Shown: positions 1-7,315 of the stretch, piece by piece | Layout: every line of letters begins with the position of its first letter | Position numbering within the stretch: position 1 is the first letter of the stretch | Source: Acidimicrobiaceae bacterium | GTDB lineage: Bacteria > Actinomycetota > Acidimicrobiia > Acidimicrobiales > RAAP-2 | NCBI GenBank assembly: GCA_003162475.1 | Contig: PMOI01000010.1 | Coordinates: forward strand, 62,001-126,000 | DNA length: 64,000 nt | Reading direction: 5' to 3' | Position numbers and translations under genes: made by a program | The notes under the pieces: model-generated | What the model was told of the DNA's origin: nothing | Seen by the model: the letters and a program-made list of their open reading frames with translations, nothing else | The model's database searches: none

Positions 1-252
1 GCTATCGGCCGATGCGCCAATCACCACGTCGGAACCGACTGAATCTGCTGGGGTGAAGACCGCAACTCCACGAGCGACCCCATGTTTCGGCCCCATCCAT
101 CTGCGTCGAATCTTGAATTTCACTTCTTCCCAACACCCCCTCGTGAATTGTTCATTCCTTGAAGACTATTCAGCAAGGTGTCCCTTTACCGGAGCGCTGA
201 GGCAGGGGTGAATTCATCGATGGTGGAGAATCCAGTACAAGGTGGCATTTCT

Positions 253-356
253 AATGGGTCGTGTCTTCGACACCAACAATCCGACTGGCAAAGAATCGTA
301 GTTATTGCGTGCTCCTCTCAACTCAGATGCGCCAATGCAGTTTGCGGGTGCTGTGA
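253..356 (+). repeat. Dispersed intergenic repeat, copy 1 (degenerate)
   Basis: The stretch holds the CTTCGACACCAACAAT block (about 265-280) and the 3' motif GCAGTTTGCGGGTGCTGTGA at 337-356, the same two landmarks found in the copies at 42.4, 44.6 and 48.0 kb. It lies downstream of the membrane-protein gene on the minus strand. The first 252 bases of the window hold no gene I can support. Confidence 0.6.
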
Positions 357-385
357 ACAGGGGACCACCCGAAGTGTGCTTGGCG

Positions 386-862
386 TTATTCGATCGTCTC
401 GTCAATCATCTGGTCAGCGTTCTGAGCAGATGAAATCATCATTGTTTGATTGGCGAGGCGCATCACAAGTAAGAACCCGATTCCAGTTATCAGCCAACCG
501 AAGAACCAAAGTCCCGCACTAACCCTGAATACTCCGGGCCCTGGCGGAGCATACACGTAGTTACCAAGAGCCTCGGCTGTGAATGCGATACACATCGATG
601 CGAACAGACTTAGAGCACGAACGAGCGAATTCGAGACACGCTCCACGCTTTCAAGTGCTCGAAGAAGCCAGTACCATGCGACGGCCGCGAAAGCAAAAGC
701 GACTGGAGCCGCCGCGAGGCTCAACAAGTGCCCCCAGTGGTGCGGCTCGGTTGAGTTTTCAATCCTGATGATCTGGACATTGGAGAGCAGAAGACTCACC
801 GCAAGCAGGGAGACACCTTCCACAACAAGGTTCGCGCCCGACAGAGTTCGCTTCAGCATCAC
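386..862 (-). CDS. Small multi-pass membrane protein, unknown function
   Basis: A 158-residue protein with about four hydrophobic segments (roughly residues 10-28, 45-68, 80-98 and 115-138). It has no catalytic motif I recognise. Two adjacent ATG codons (862 and 859) can serve as start. It is a stand-alone gene read away from the propeller gene at 1027, so the two share a divergent promoter region. Its hydrophobic pattern is regular and its codon use resembles that of its neighbours, which supports a real gene. The family is unknown to me. Confidence 0.6.
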   Translation of the reverse strand: MMLKRTLSGANLVVEGVSLLAVSLLLSNVQIIRIENSTEPHHWGHLLSLAAAPVAFAFAAVAWYWLLRALESVERVSNSLVRALSLFASMCIAFTAEALGNYVYAPPGPGVFRVSAGLWFFGWLITGIGFLLVMRLANQTMMISSAQNADQMIDETIE

Positions 863-929
863 AACCGGAGCCTATTCTTTCTTTCAATACTGCGAAGTCC
901 ATGGAATTCGTGTTGTCCATGGCTCAACT

Positions 930-969
930 CGCCTGTCGGAGAATGTGCAGCTCCCCTCTCCGACACGAG
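930..969 (+). repeat. Dispersed intergenic repeat, short copy
   Basis: Shows CGCCTGTCGGAGAATGTG followed by CTCTCCGACACGAG, so the arms GTCGGAGA and TCTCCGAC can pair. This matches the 5' half of the family. The 3' motif is absent here. It lies in the 5' untranslated region of the propeller gene. Confidence 0.6.
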
Positions 970-1026
970 TCGACACTTAGGTGGCGCAAGCATCCAACGC
1001 AAAGCATCTGGAAGTACCATTCAGTC

Positions 1027-2286
1027 ATGTCAGCATCGAGGAAGTCCTTGATCCTCGCCATTTGTGGCGCGATGCTCATTGCGATCGGTCTTGCGGTCTC
1101 CCCGAATACCGCTTCTGCAGCGACGACGACGAGCACGAACGTGCTCTACGCGGGCCACGGAGTCGGCATCGTTGCAACGTACGACTTAAACACCGGATGC
1201 AGCGAAGTCTTTCTTTCGACTGACATGATCAAGTGGCGCAACATCACGCCACCGCTGAAGAGTCCCGCAGGCATTCCTAAGGGCCAATGTCCTTACGTCT
1301 GGAACAGCGCCTACTTCGTTTCGCCCAGCGACGGATGGCTGTTGGCGCGCAACGGCGGAAGTACTAACACGATCTTGCGACACACTGTGGACGGGGGGAG
1401 AACTTGGATCGCCCAACCTGGTGGTGACACCGGGAGCAATGGCGGCGGGGAGTCCATCAGCTTCGTCAGCGCCGCGTTGGGCTGGCGCCAACAGTTTGGA
1501 TTTGGCTCAAATGGTAATTATTCCCTGGAGCGAACTTTGAACGGAGGGGCAAAGTGGACAACTCGTTCGCCCGATCCTCAAGGTTCGTGCATCTTCGCCA
1601 ACGACGTCTTCGCAACGGCGACCGTGGGCTTCGCCTCTGTGGCGTGGGCGCCAGCGACCAACGCAACCCATTTATGGCGGACCAGCGACGGCGGCGTGGA
1701 CTGGTCGTTGATGACCCTTCCTCGTCCGTCATCAGTTCCTTCCACGGCGCTCGGGCTGTACGGCAAGCCCGTCTTTTCAGGACTCACGGGCGTGGTGCCC
1801 GTGGACTACCCCGACGGAAGTCGCCAGGCAGTTTACTTTTACGTGACGCACGACGGTGGTTTGAAGTGGACCCTTGACACCGTGCACCCGCGAGTTGTTG
1901 TCGGGGGAGATCTTCGAATTAATCGTCAAGGTGCCGCCGCGCAGCCGTGTTTGGACGGGACGTCGGTGCCAGTCGCCTCAGGGCACGTGGTCGTGATTTC
2001 CCCCGCAGGCCCGACAACCTGGTGGATACTTCAGCCGGGAGGAAAAGATCAGGGGTCTGTCTCCATCGTCTCGCTCAATGGAAGCCACGTTCCGTCAACC
2101 AAATTGCGTGATCTACCCTCCACGCTGAATGAAACAGCCCTCGCCGCGTTGAACTCGAAGGGCGCGCTCCTCACACTCCCGATTCCCTACGGATATCAGT
2201 CGACTTACGAAACTTCGAACAGCGGAGGGACCTGGAAGAAGATTGACTTTCCAACTCCTACGGAGACCTCGGCGGAAGCAGGCTAA
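1027..2286 (+). CDS. Secreted BNR/Ycf48-like beta-propeller protein
   Basis: A 419-residue protein with an N-terminal signal peptide: hydrophobic core at about residues 8-25 and an ASA-type cleavage region near residue 30. The body repeats short blades of the type W.T.DGG..W (for example HTVDGGRTW, RTSDGGVDW, VTHDGGLKW, SNSGGTW), as in BNR/sialidase-type and Ycf48-like propellers. These usually bind ligands or assist protein assembly; no catalytic residues are visible. I chose the ATG at 1027 because the reading frame upstream encodes no signal sequence and the hairpin repeat lies there. It precedes the GntR/ABC operon by about 150 bases. The NHL propeller gene at 52.1 kb stands in the same place before the second copy of that operon. 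Confidence 0.75.
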   Translation: MSASRKSLILAICGAMLIAIGLAVSPNTASAATTTSTNVLYAGHGVGIVATYDLNTGCSEVFLSTDMIKWRNITPPLKSPAGIPKGQCPYVWNSAYFVSPSDGWLLARNGGSTNTILRHTVDGGRTWIAQPGGDTGSNGGGESISFVSAALGWRQQFGFGSNGNYSLERTLNGGAKWTTRSPDPQGSCIFANDVFATATVGFASVAWAPATNATHLWRTSDGGVDWSLMTLPRPSSVPSTALGLYGKPVFSGLTGVVPVDYPDGSRQAVYFYVTHDGGLKWTLDTVHPRVVVGGDLRINRQGAAAQPCLDGTSVPVASGHVVVISPAGPTTWWILQPGGKDQGSVSIVSLNGSHVPSTKLRDLPSTLNETALAALNSKGALLTLPIPYGYQSTYETSNSGGTWKKIDFPTPTETSAEAG

Positions 2287-2295
2287 GGCACCAAG

Positions 2296-2340
2296 CGCCA
2301 GTGGCTGGTAGCAGATCTGTGACGTCGGGTCCCCGAGTAG
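2296..2340 (+). repeat. Dispersed intergenic repeat, short copy at left side of duplicated operon
   Basis: CGCCAGTGGCTGGTAGCAGA followed by GACGTCGGGTCCCCGAG matches the CGCCAGTG-type subfamily seen at 4953, 47939 and 55937. It lies directly before the left edge of the 2.6-kb duplicated segment. Confidence 0.65.
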
Positions 2341-2415
2341 AACAGGCAAGTAGGGCCCAAATATCACTCACTACCCGTTCCTCTTCGAGATCCCGGAACG
2401 ATCTCAGCAAGTAAC

Positions 2416-2435
2416 TGTGCTAATGTACTAGTACA
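2416..2435 (+). promoter_or_regulatory. Palindromic GntR operator and promoter overlapping the start codon
   Basis: TGTACTAGTACA at 2424-2435 is a perfect 12-base palindrome whose last base is the A of the gntR ATG. A degenerate second site (TGTGCTAATGTA, 2416-2427) overlaps it and contains a -10-like TAATGT. That places the transcript start at or next to the ATG, so the mRNA is probably leaderless. The second operon has the same palindrome at 53394-53405. Confidence 0.65.
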
Positions 2436-2842
2436 TGACACAGCATCCGTCACTCACGTTTCGACTCGACCCGCAAAGCGGTCTAGCGCCCTATCGACAA
2501 CTCGTAGACCAGGTTCGTCTCGCCGTACGCACCGGTCTCTTACGAGATGGTGACCAGCTCCCGTCGGTGCGTGAAGTCGTCACTCAGATCACGATCAATC
2601 CCAACACGGTGCATCGGGCCTATCGGGAACTCGAGCATCAGGGGATCGCCGAAGGTCGTGCGGGTCTGGGCACCTTCATCACTGCGCGCTCGCGAGTTGC
2701 ACCAAACGTGACGGAACGTGTCTCTCTCGAGCAAGCACTTCGCGACTGGGTTATCGACGCTCGTCGCAGCGGTATAGACGAAGAGACGATCAGTGAACTC
2801 ATGCGCACCGCGCTCCGTCAAGACGGCAACGTGCGCTCGTGA
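2435..2842 (+). CDS. GntR-family (YtrA subfamily) transcriptional regulator, copy 1
   Basis: A 135-residue regulator: winged helix-turn-helix at about residues 8-80 (LAPYRQLVDQV, LPSVREVVTQ, INPNTVHRAYRELE), then a short helical tail of about 45 residues and no large effector domain, which is the YtrA type. Such proteins usually repress the ABC transporter encoded next to them. The ATG at 2435 overlaps the palindromic operator, so the gene probably represses itself. It overlaps the ATPase gene by 4 bases at GTGA. Compared with the copy at 53405, about 20 residues differ, and most differences fall in residues 84-111, outside the DNA-reading helices. The two regulators may therefore read the same operator but sense differently (inference). 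Confidence 0.92.
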   Translation: MTQHPSLTFRLDPQSGLAPYRQLVDQVRLAVRTGLLRDGDQLPSVREVVTQITINPNTVHRAYRELEHQGIAEGRAGLGTFITARSRVAPNVTERVSLEQALRDWVIDARRSGIDEETISELMRTALRQDGNVRS

Positions 2843-3753
2843 TCGAAGAAACGTCCGTGCTCGAAGCGGTAAACCTTGGCAAGCGCTACCGGCGCACCTG
2901 GGGACTACAGGACTGCACCCTCACCATTCCCAAAGGGAGAGTGGCCGCTCTCGTTGGTCCGAACGGATCGGGAAAGTCGACACTGCTCCGGATGGCGGCG
3001 GGTTTGTCAGAACCGAGCGCCGGAACGCTACGAATCCTCGGGCGGTCCCCGTCGCCAGGAACCAACGATCTGCGCGAACGAGTTGGCTACCTCGATCAGG
3101 ACCGTCCGCTCTATAAGAGCTTCCGCGTCGCCGAGATGTTGCGCTTTGGCGAAATGAACAATCCGACGTGGAATATGGACGTCGCGAAGAACCATCTCGC
3201 ACTCCTCGACATTCCCTTACGCTCGCGCGTGGGCAATCTCTCGGGTGGCCAGCAGGCGCAAGTGGCCCTCACGCTTTGTTTGGCAAAGCAGCCGGAGCTC
3301 CTGCTCCTTGACGAGCCGGCAGCGGCTCTTGATCCGGTGGCGCGCGAGGACCTGCTCCGTCTACTCATGCGCCAAGTCGCCGACAGCGAATCGAGCGTGG
3401 TTCTTTCGACGCACGCGCTAAGCGACGTGGCGGCAATCTGCGACTACGTCGTCGTGCTCGCCCACGCTCGCGTGGTCCTATCGAACGACACCGAGTACAT
3501 AGTGGAGACCCACCGAATTCTCTCGATTGTCGACGACAGTGATCTTGTGCCCCCGCCGGGTATCACGGTCATCAATGAGCAGCAAAGCGCCCGAGGTCGA
3601 TCGCTCCTCGTGCGAGTGGAGCTTCCCTTCAACGACGAGCGTTGGCGCGTCGATCGACCAACCCTGGAAGAGATTGTCATGGCCTACCTGCGAGAAGGTT
3701 CGCCGCATCGTGATGGTCGCCACGTCGACGACATCGAAAACGATGCGCGCTGA
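2839..3753 (+). CDS. ABC transporter ATP-binding protein, copy 1
   Basis: A 304-residue ATPase with Walker A GPNGSGKST at 40-48, Q-loop Gln87, signature LSGGQ at 134-138, Walker B LLLLDEP at 154-160 and H-loop His192. About 80 further C-terminal residues follow the ATPase core, as in export-type (YtrB/CcmA-like) ATPases. It supplies energy to the membrane protein encoded next. The GTG start at 2839 overlaps the gntR stop, so translation is probably coupled. Only about two dozen of 304 residues differ from the copy at 53809, mostly in the C-terminal tail. The substrate is unknown; in this arrangement such exporters often deal with cell-envelope stress or antibiotics. Confidence 0.93.
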   Translation: MIEETSVLEAVNLGKRYRRTWGLQDCTLTIPKGRVAALVGPNGSGKSTLLRMAAGLSEPSAGTLRILGRSPSPGTNDLRERVGYLDQDRPLYKSFRVAEMLRFGEMNNPTWNMDVAKNHLALLDIPLRSRVGNLSGGQQAQVALTLCLAKQPELLLLDEPAAALDPVAREDLLRLLMRQVADSESSVVLSTHALSDVAAICDYVVVLAHARVVLSNDTEYIVETHRILSIVDDSDLVPPPGITVINEQQSARGRSLLVRVELPFNDERWRVDRPTLEEIVMAYLREGSPHRDGRHVDDIENDAR

Positions 3754-4769
3754 TGTGGGTCGTGTGGCGCCAGCAGCGCTCCATCGTGATTGCGTTCGCC
3801 CTACTCGCCGTTGTCGTATCGACGTGGGCGCTGATCATGGGCCTACACGAGCAGACGCTGTGGCGCGAGTACTTATCCGCACCCTGTAAAGGCGAGTTCG
3901 GCGGGCTCACCGCGAGTAATGCCAAGTTCTGCGGGGGTCTGCAGTTCTCCGTCTTCAACAGCGAGAAGTTGAACGAAGTGGTCATCGGCATCGGCGTAGC
4001 ATTCGCCCCACTCTTCGGTCTGATTCTCGGCGTCAACGCCGTGGCGCAGGAGATCGAACAAAAGACGAATCGTCTGGCCTGGACCCAGTCGGGCTCTCGT
4101 GCCCGGTGGCTCATGAACAAGTACCTCACGAGCGTCGTGTCACTCGTGGTTATTCTTGCGCCGCTGTGCTGGTTATTCTCGTGGTGGGTCGGCGCGACGC
4201 ACGTCGCCGCTCGAATCACGCCCAAGGTCTTTGCGATCTCGGGCTTCGTCGAGGTTACTTGCGGGATCTTCTGCTTCGCGCTGGCCATCGTCGTCGGGCT
4301 TCTTCTTCGCCGACCTGGTTGGTCCCTCGCGGTGGGCGTCGTTCTCTTCGCGGCGATCTTTCTGGGCTTCGCCACCCAGGTCCTCCCCAGTCTGGCGTCG
4401 CCGTCGGTCGCCGCGTTGCAGAGTACTCAATTGGGCATGGGCTCGTCGAGTGGTTTCTACTCGTCGGGTGGGGCTCCCGCAGGTTCGTGGACCCTCTCAA
4501 ATGGGTACGAACCAAAGACGGAGAAGGGCGTTCCGAGCACCTCCCTCATGAACCGATCGACGAACGAGATGTATAAGTGTGAGGATGCGGTGACTCCGCA
4601 GCGCTCACCAACCATTTGCGCCAAGCACTTGGGCCTCACCGACATTCAGCTGTACATACCTGGCAATCAATTCTGGACTCTGCAGTCCCTCGAAGGAGGC
4701 TTCTACCTCATTGTGGCGGCGCTGCTCGCCGCCCTCTCTCTCTTTGCGGTACGTAGAGCGAAGGCGTGA
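3753..4769 (+). CDS. ABC-2 type transporter permease, copy 1
   Basis: A 338-residue membrane protein starting WVVWRQQRS, with hydrophobic segments at about 10-30, 85-105, 125-150, 160-185, 195-215 and 312-333. A large extracytoplasmic loop (about 215-305) holds Ser/Gly-rich sequence and two cysteines. The ATG overlaps the ATPase stop (TGATG). It forms the channel of the exporter encoded by the operon. The loop is the part that differs most from the copy at 54723, whereas the helices and the N-terminal 40 residues are nearly the same. Confidence 0.88.
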   Translation: MWVVWRQQRSIVIAFALLAVVVSTWALIMGLHEQTLWREYLSAPCKGEFGGLTASNAKFCGGLQFSVFNSEKLNEVVIGIGVAFAPLFGLILGVNAVAQEIEQKTNRLAWTQSGSRARWLMNKYLTSVVSLVVILAPLCWLFSWWVGATHVAARITPKVFAISGFVEVTCGIFCFALAIVVGLLLRRPGWSLAVGVVLFAAIFLGFATQVLPSLASPSVAALQSTQLGMGSSSGFYSSGGAPAGSWTLSNGYEPKTEKGVPSTSLMNRSTNEMYKCEDAVTPQRSPTICAKHLGLTDIQLYIPGNQFWTLQSLEGGFYLIVAALLAALSLFAVRRAKA

Positions 4770-4952
4770 TCGCCCTCGAACTAGGTCTGATGCGTACGAC
4801 AAAAGTCGAGGGCGAGTCTCGCTCTTTCAATGCAACTCAGGGGGTTCGGGTGAATGCTGAAACGTTTCGGCGGTAATTCTCTATCCGTCCTTCGAAGGCG
4901 AAGTGTCTCGATTTAACCGTTGCGCCAAATGACGCGAGTCACTTCGTCTAGA

Positions 4953-5000
4953 CGCCAGTGTCTGGTACCAGACCTAATGGGACGTCGGCTCTCTGACTCG
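4953..5000 (+). repeat. Dispersed intergenic repeat at right edge of duplication copy 1
   Basis: CGCCAGTGTCTGGTACCAGA includes the perfect palindrome GTCTGGTACCAGAC (4959-4972), followed by GACGTCGGCTCTCTGACTCG. The same element ends copy 2 at 55937. The remaining intergenic space 5001-5410 shows no gene; only its last bases (5400-5404, GGAGG) are clearly functional, as a ribosome binding site. Confidence 0.7.
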
Positions 5001-5410
5001 AATCCGCACGTTACACGATTACGATTTGACGTTTCATAGTGCCAATACAGGTGAGGAATTCGTTCTCGCGTCAGTCTCGTTAGACGATCGCTCGTCGGAC
5101 AACGCGTCTGCAATCACGAGTCTCGCGCTGGACTGGAGCCGACGTCCCGTAAGACCCGTCCGGTGATCTGTCGGGTGACGGGGGGCTAACCGGTACACCG
5201 ATTACCAGTGATTGCGCCGAAGCTGCTGACTTGTGATTGGTCAGACATTGCGCCAATTGCCGCCGAAGGCTAAACACAATTCGGAATTCTGCTTGATGTG
5301 CGCTAAAAGCCGTGGGCGAAATCAAAGATTGTTGATCACTTCAACTTGCCCTGCTGAAAGTGCGAGTTGGCGCGACCGTTGCGCTACATGCCAAATATCG
5401 GAGGCTTTAG

Positions 5411-5482
5411 ATGGCTAAAAGTGATTCGATTCAACTTCAGGTGCCGCGGAACTCTTTCGTTGAAGGATCAGCGTCGTCGTGA
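5411..5482 (+). CDS. 23-residue leader ORF of the conjugation operon
   Basis: ATG at 5411 follows a strong ribosome binding site (GGAGG, 5400-5404) at 6-base spacing. The ORF encodes 23 residues beginning MAKSDSIQLQVPRNSF. Its TGA stop (5480-5482) overlaps the GTG start of the NlpC/P60 gene (GTGA), the same coupling used further down this operon. The peptide is hydrophilic with no membrane helix. It may be a true small protein or a translation-coupling leader. I do not recognise a family. Confidence 0.55.
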   Translation: MAKSDSIQLQVPRNSFVEGSASS

Positions 5483-6141
5483 ACAAGATCGTGCTACTTA
5501 TCGTCGCTCCGTTCGTTTGCTTCGCCGTGGCTCTGCTGGGACTAGTCATCCTGTTCAGCACCGTGGGTGGGACGGCCCAGGCCGCGGCCTGCGCTCTATC
5601 AAAAATCCAACCACTCGCCAAGGCCGGCTCTACTACAACGACCACAACCACGACACTGGTTTCAAACCCAAACTGTGGCGCGGCAGCTTTGGTCACGTTG
5701 CCCAATTCACCAGTAAGCAACAACGGTCTGCCACCGAACTACGTAATCCCCGCCGACGCCACGGCCGCGGAGACGGTGGCGATCACCTACGCCTTGGCGC
5801 AACTCGGCAAGTCGTATCTCTGGGGTGGTACTGGCCCCACGGCCTTCGACTGCTCAGGCCTCACCATGATGGCTTGGGCGCAGGTCGGCGTGGCGTTGCT
5901 GCACTACACCGGCGATCAGATCAACGAAGGCACGCCCGTGACCTCTTACGCGGACGTCTCACCGGGTGATCTGGTCCTCGTACCAGGGAGTGACGGAACC
6001 CTTGCGAACCCCGGCCACGTGGGGATCTACCTCGGCGACGGACTCGTGGAGTCGGCGGTCGACGTGCAGTACGGCGTCATCGTCCAGCCGTACTCGCAGT
6101 TCGTCGGCGGCGGTCTCTCCGGGATTCGCCACGTGGGCTAA
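5479..6141 (+). CDS. NlpC/P60 peptidoglycan hydrolase of the conjugation operon
   Basis: A 220-residue protein: N-terminal membrane anchor or signal (about residues 4-30), a Thr-rich linker with nine Thr in a row (52-60 region), then an NlpC/P60 cysteine peptidase domain (about 95-218). Cys125 lies in FDCSGL and His180 in GHVGIYLGDG, the expected catalytic pair. Such enzymes cut cell-wall stem peptides and let the secretion channel pass the wall, as VirB1-type lysozymes do in Gram-negative systems. GTG start at 5479 overlaps the leader ORF. The next gene starts 62 bases downstream with its own strong binding site. Confidence 0.88.
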   Translation: MNKIVLLIVAPFVCFAVALLGLVILFSTVGGTAQAAACALSKIQPLAKAGSTTTTTTTTLVSNPNCGAAALVTLPNSPVSNNGLPPNYVIPADATAAETVAITYALAQLGKSYLWGGTGPTAFDCSGLTMMAWAQVGVALLHYTGDQINEGTPVTSYADVSPGDLVLVPGSDGTLANPGHVGIYLGDGLVESAVDVQYGVIVQPYSQFVGGGLSGIRHVG

Positions 6142-6203
6142 GTGGACCTACGCGCAAGCGAAATGCGTCGAAAAAGAAAGTCAACCCAAATAAAGGAGCA
6201 GTA

Positions 6204-6515
6204 GTGATTACTCAACTCGTATCCGTCCGGCTCGTGGCCAGCGGCGTGAACGTCACGCCGAACAGCACGGCGATCCCCGGCATCAGTACCTTGTCAAAGC
6301 TCGTAGGTTCACTCATGGCCTTTGGCCTCGTGCTCTCCCTCGCCGGGTTTGTAGGGTGCGCGATCGTCATGGCGATTGGACACCACAGTGCCAACCCGCA
6401 GTGGTCGACTAAAGGAAAAATGGGGTTGCTGGTGTGCCTCGTCGCCGCGTTGCTGATCGGCGGCTCGGACTTGTTGATCAACACGTTCTACAACCTCGGC
6501 TCGAGTCTCAGCTAA
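6204..6515 (+). CDS. Small two-TM protein, DUF6112-like (VirB2/pilin-like position)
   Basis: A 103-residue protein with two hydrophobic segments (about 38-60 and 72-92) separated by a short loop with GHHSANPQWSTKGK, resembling the DUF6112 proteins found in actinobacterial SCO6880-type clusters. Its size and topology also match VirB2/TrbC-type pilins, but it has no obvious cleaved signal. GTG start at 6204 follows AAAGGAG. The stop TAA shares its last base with the next start (TAATG). The DUF name rests on motif memory, not a search. Confidence 0.7.
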   Translation: MITQLVSVRLVASGVNVTPNSTAIPGISTLSKLVGSLMAFGLVLSLAGFVGCAIVMAIGHHSANPQWSTKGKMGLLVCLVAALLIGGSDLLINTFYNLGSSLS

Positions 6516-7315
6516 TGAGAAGCGTCTGGGGATCTGCGCGCACGAAGCTACTGATTTCGGCCTTATGGGCAGTGGTGGTTGTGGTGTCGCTAATCGTCCT
6601 ACTGGGTTCGTCGGCGTCACCGACCAAGGGACCGACTGTACGGACCCGGTCCGCAAATAGAGAAAGTACGGCGAACGCGTACCGCCCGCTGCGGATCACC
6701 CCACCCCAGACGGCGGTCGAGCGGACGGTCAATCAAGCAATGAATCAGAGTTCGAACCTTGGTGGTTTGGCCGCGTTGGAGGCGGCGAAGTTTCCGCTAC
6801 CCGCCACCGACGTCGCGTTTCCACCGATTGATGAAGCGGACTCGTCGTCACCTGCCATGTACGCAATGGCCTTCACGCAGGAACTCTTGGACATAGATTT
6901 CGCCACGTCAACGAGGAGTGAACTACTCGCCTGGGCGAGCTACAACAACGCACCGAACACGTTGATCGAAATTCCGGCTACTGCAGAGTTGAAGGTGCTC
7001 CCAGCGTCACTCACGACGGGTCCGGGCTTACTCCCCGCGCTGGCCCAGTGGGCCACGAAAGCGGCGGCGCGAACGGTCTGGCGCGTCAGCGGTCTCGTGA
7101 TCTCGGTTAATCCCGCGTGGACGCAGGCTCTGAGCGCGGGTTGGGAGTCGGTAGATCCACTCATGGTGATCTACGACGTGTCCGGGACGCTCACGGTAAC
7201 GACCCCTGGCCGCACTTCATTAGTCGAGTCGTTCTCCTTCGGACTCACCCTCGGCGGTGCGTCGTGGCACTCCGGCTACGGCGCCGTGGCCGTGGACTAC
7301 TGGACCGTTAATTAG
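6515..7315 (+). CDS. Membrane-anchored exported protein of the conjugation operon
   Basis: A 266-residue protein with one N-terminal membrane helix (about 13-34), a polar low-complexity linker, and a soluble domain facing outside (about 60-266). One anchor plus an extracytoplasmic domain is the layout of VirB8-like and TcpC-like assembly proteins, but I see no diagnostic motif and do not assign the family. Start ATG at 6515 (TAATG) and stop TAG overlapping the next GTG (TAGTG) show tight operon coupling on both sides. Confidence 0.72.
   Translation: MRSVWGSARTKLLISALWAVVVVVSLIVLLGSSASPTKGPTVRTRSANRESTANAYRPLRITPPQTAVERTVNQAMNQSSNLGGLAALEAAKFPLPATDVAFPPIDEADSSSPAMYAMAFTQELLDIDFATSTRSELLAWASYNNAPNTLIEIPATAELKVLPASLTTGPGLLPALAQWATKAAARTVWRVSGLVISVNPAWTQALSAGWESVDPLMVIYDVSGTLTVTTPGRTSLVESFSFGLTLGGASWHSGYGAVAVDYWTVN

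Larger units (their letters stand above)
2349..4972 (+). repeat. Segmental duplication, copy 1 (GntR-ABC-permease operon)
   Basis: From the block AGTAGGGCCCAAATATCACT (2349) to the palindrome GTCTGGTACCAGAC ending at 4972, the sequence is closely repeated at 53319-55956, including promoter, three genes and 3' flank. The flanks outside these limits differ. By eye the two copies differ at scattered bases, most heavily in the 3' half of gntR and in the extracytoplasmic loop of the permease. Confidence 0.9.

Noticed and set aside
4790..4840. Rho-independent terminator after the first permease
   Set aside because: The inverted sequence GCGAG/CTCGC leaves too small a loop and lacks a T-run, though it is partly kept in copy 2.
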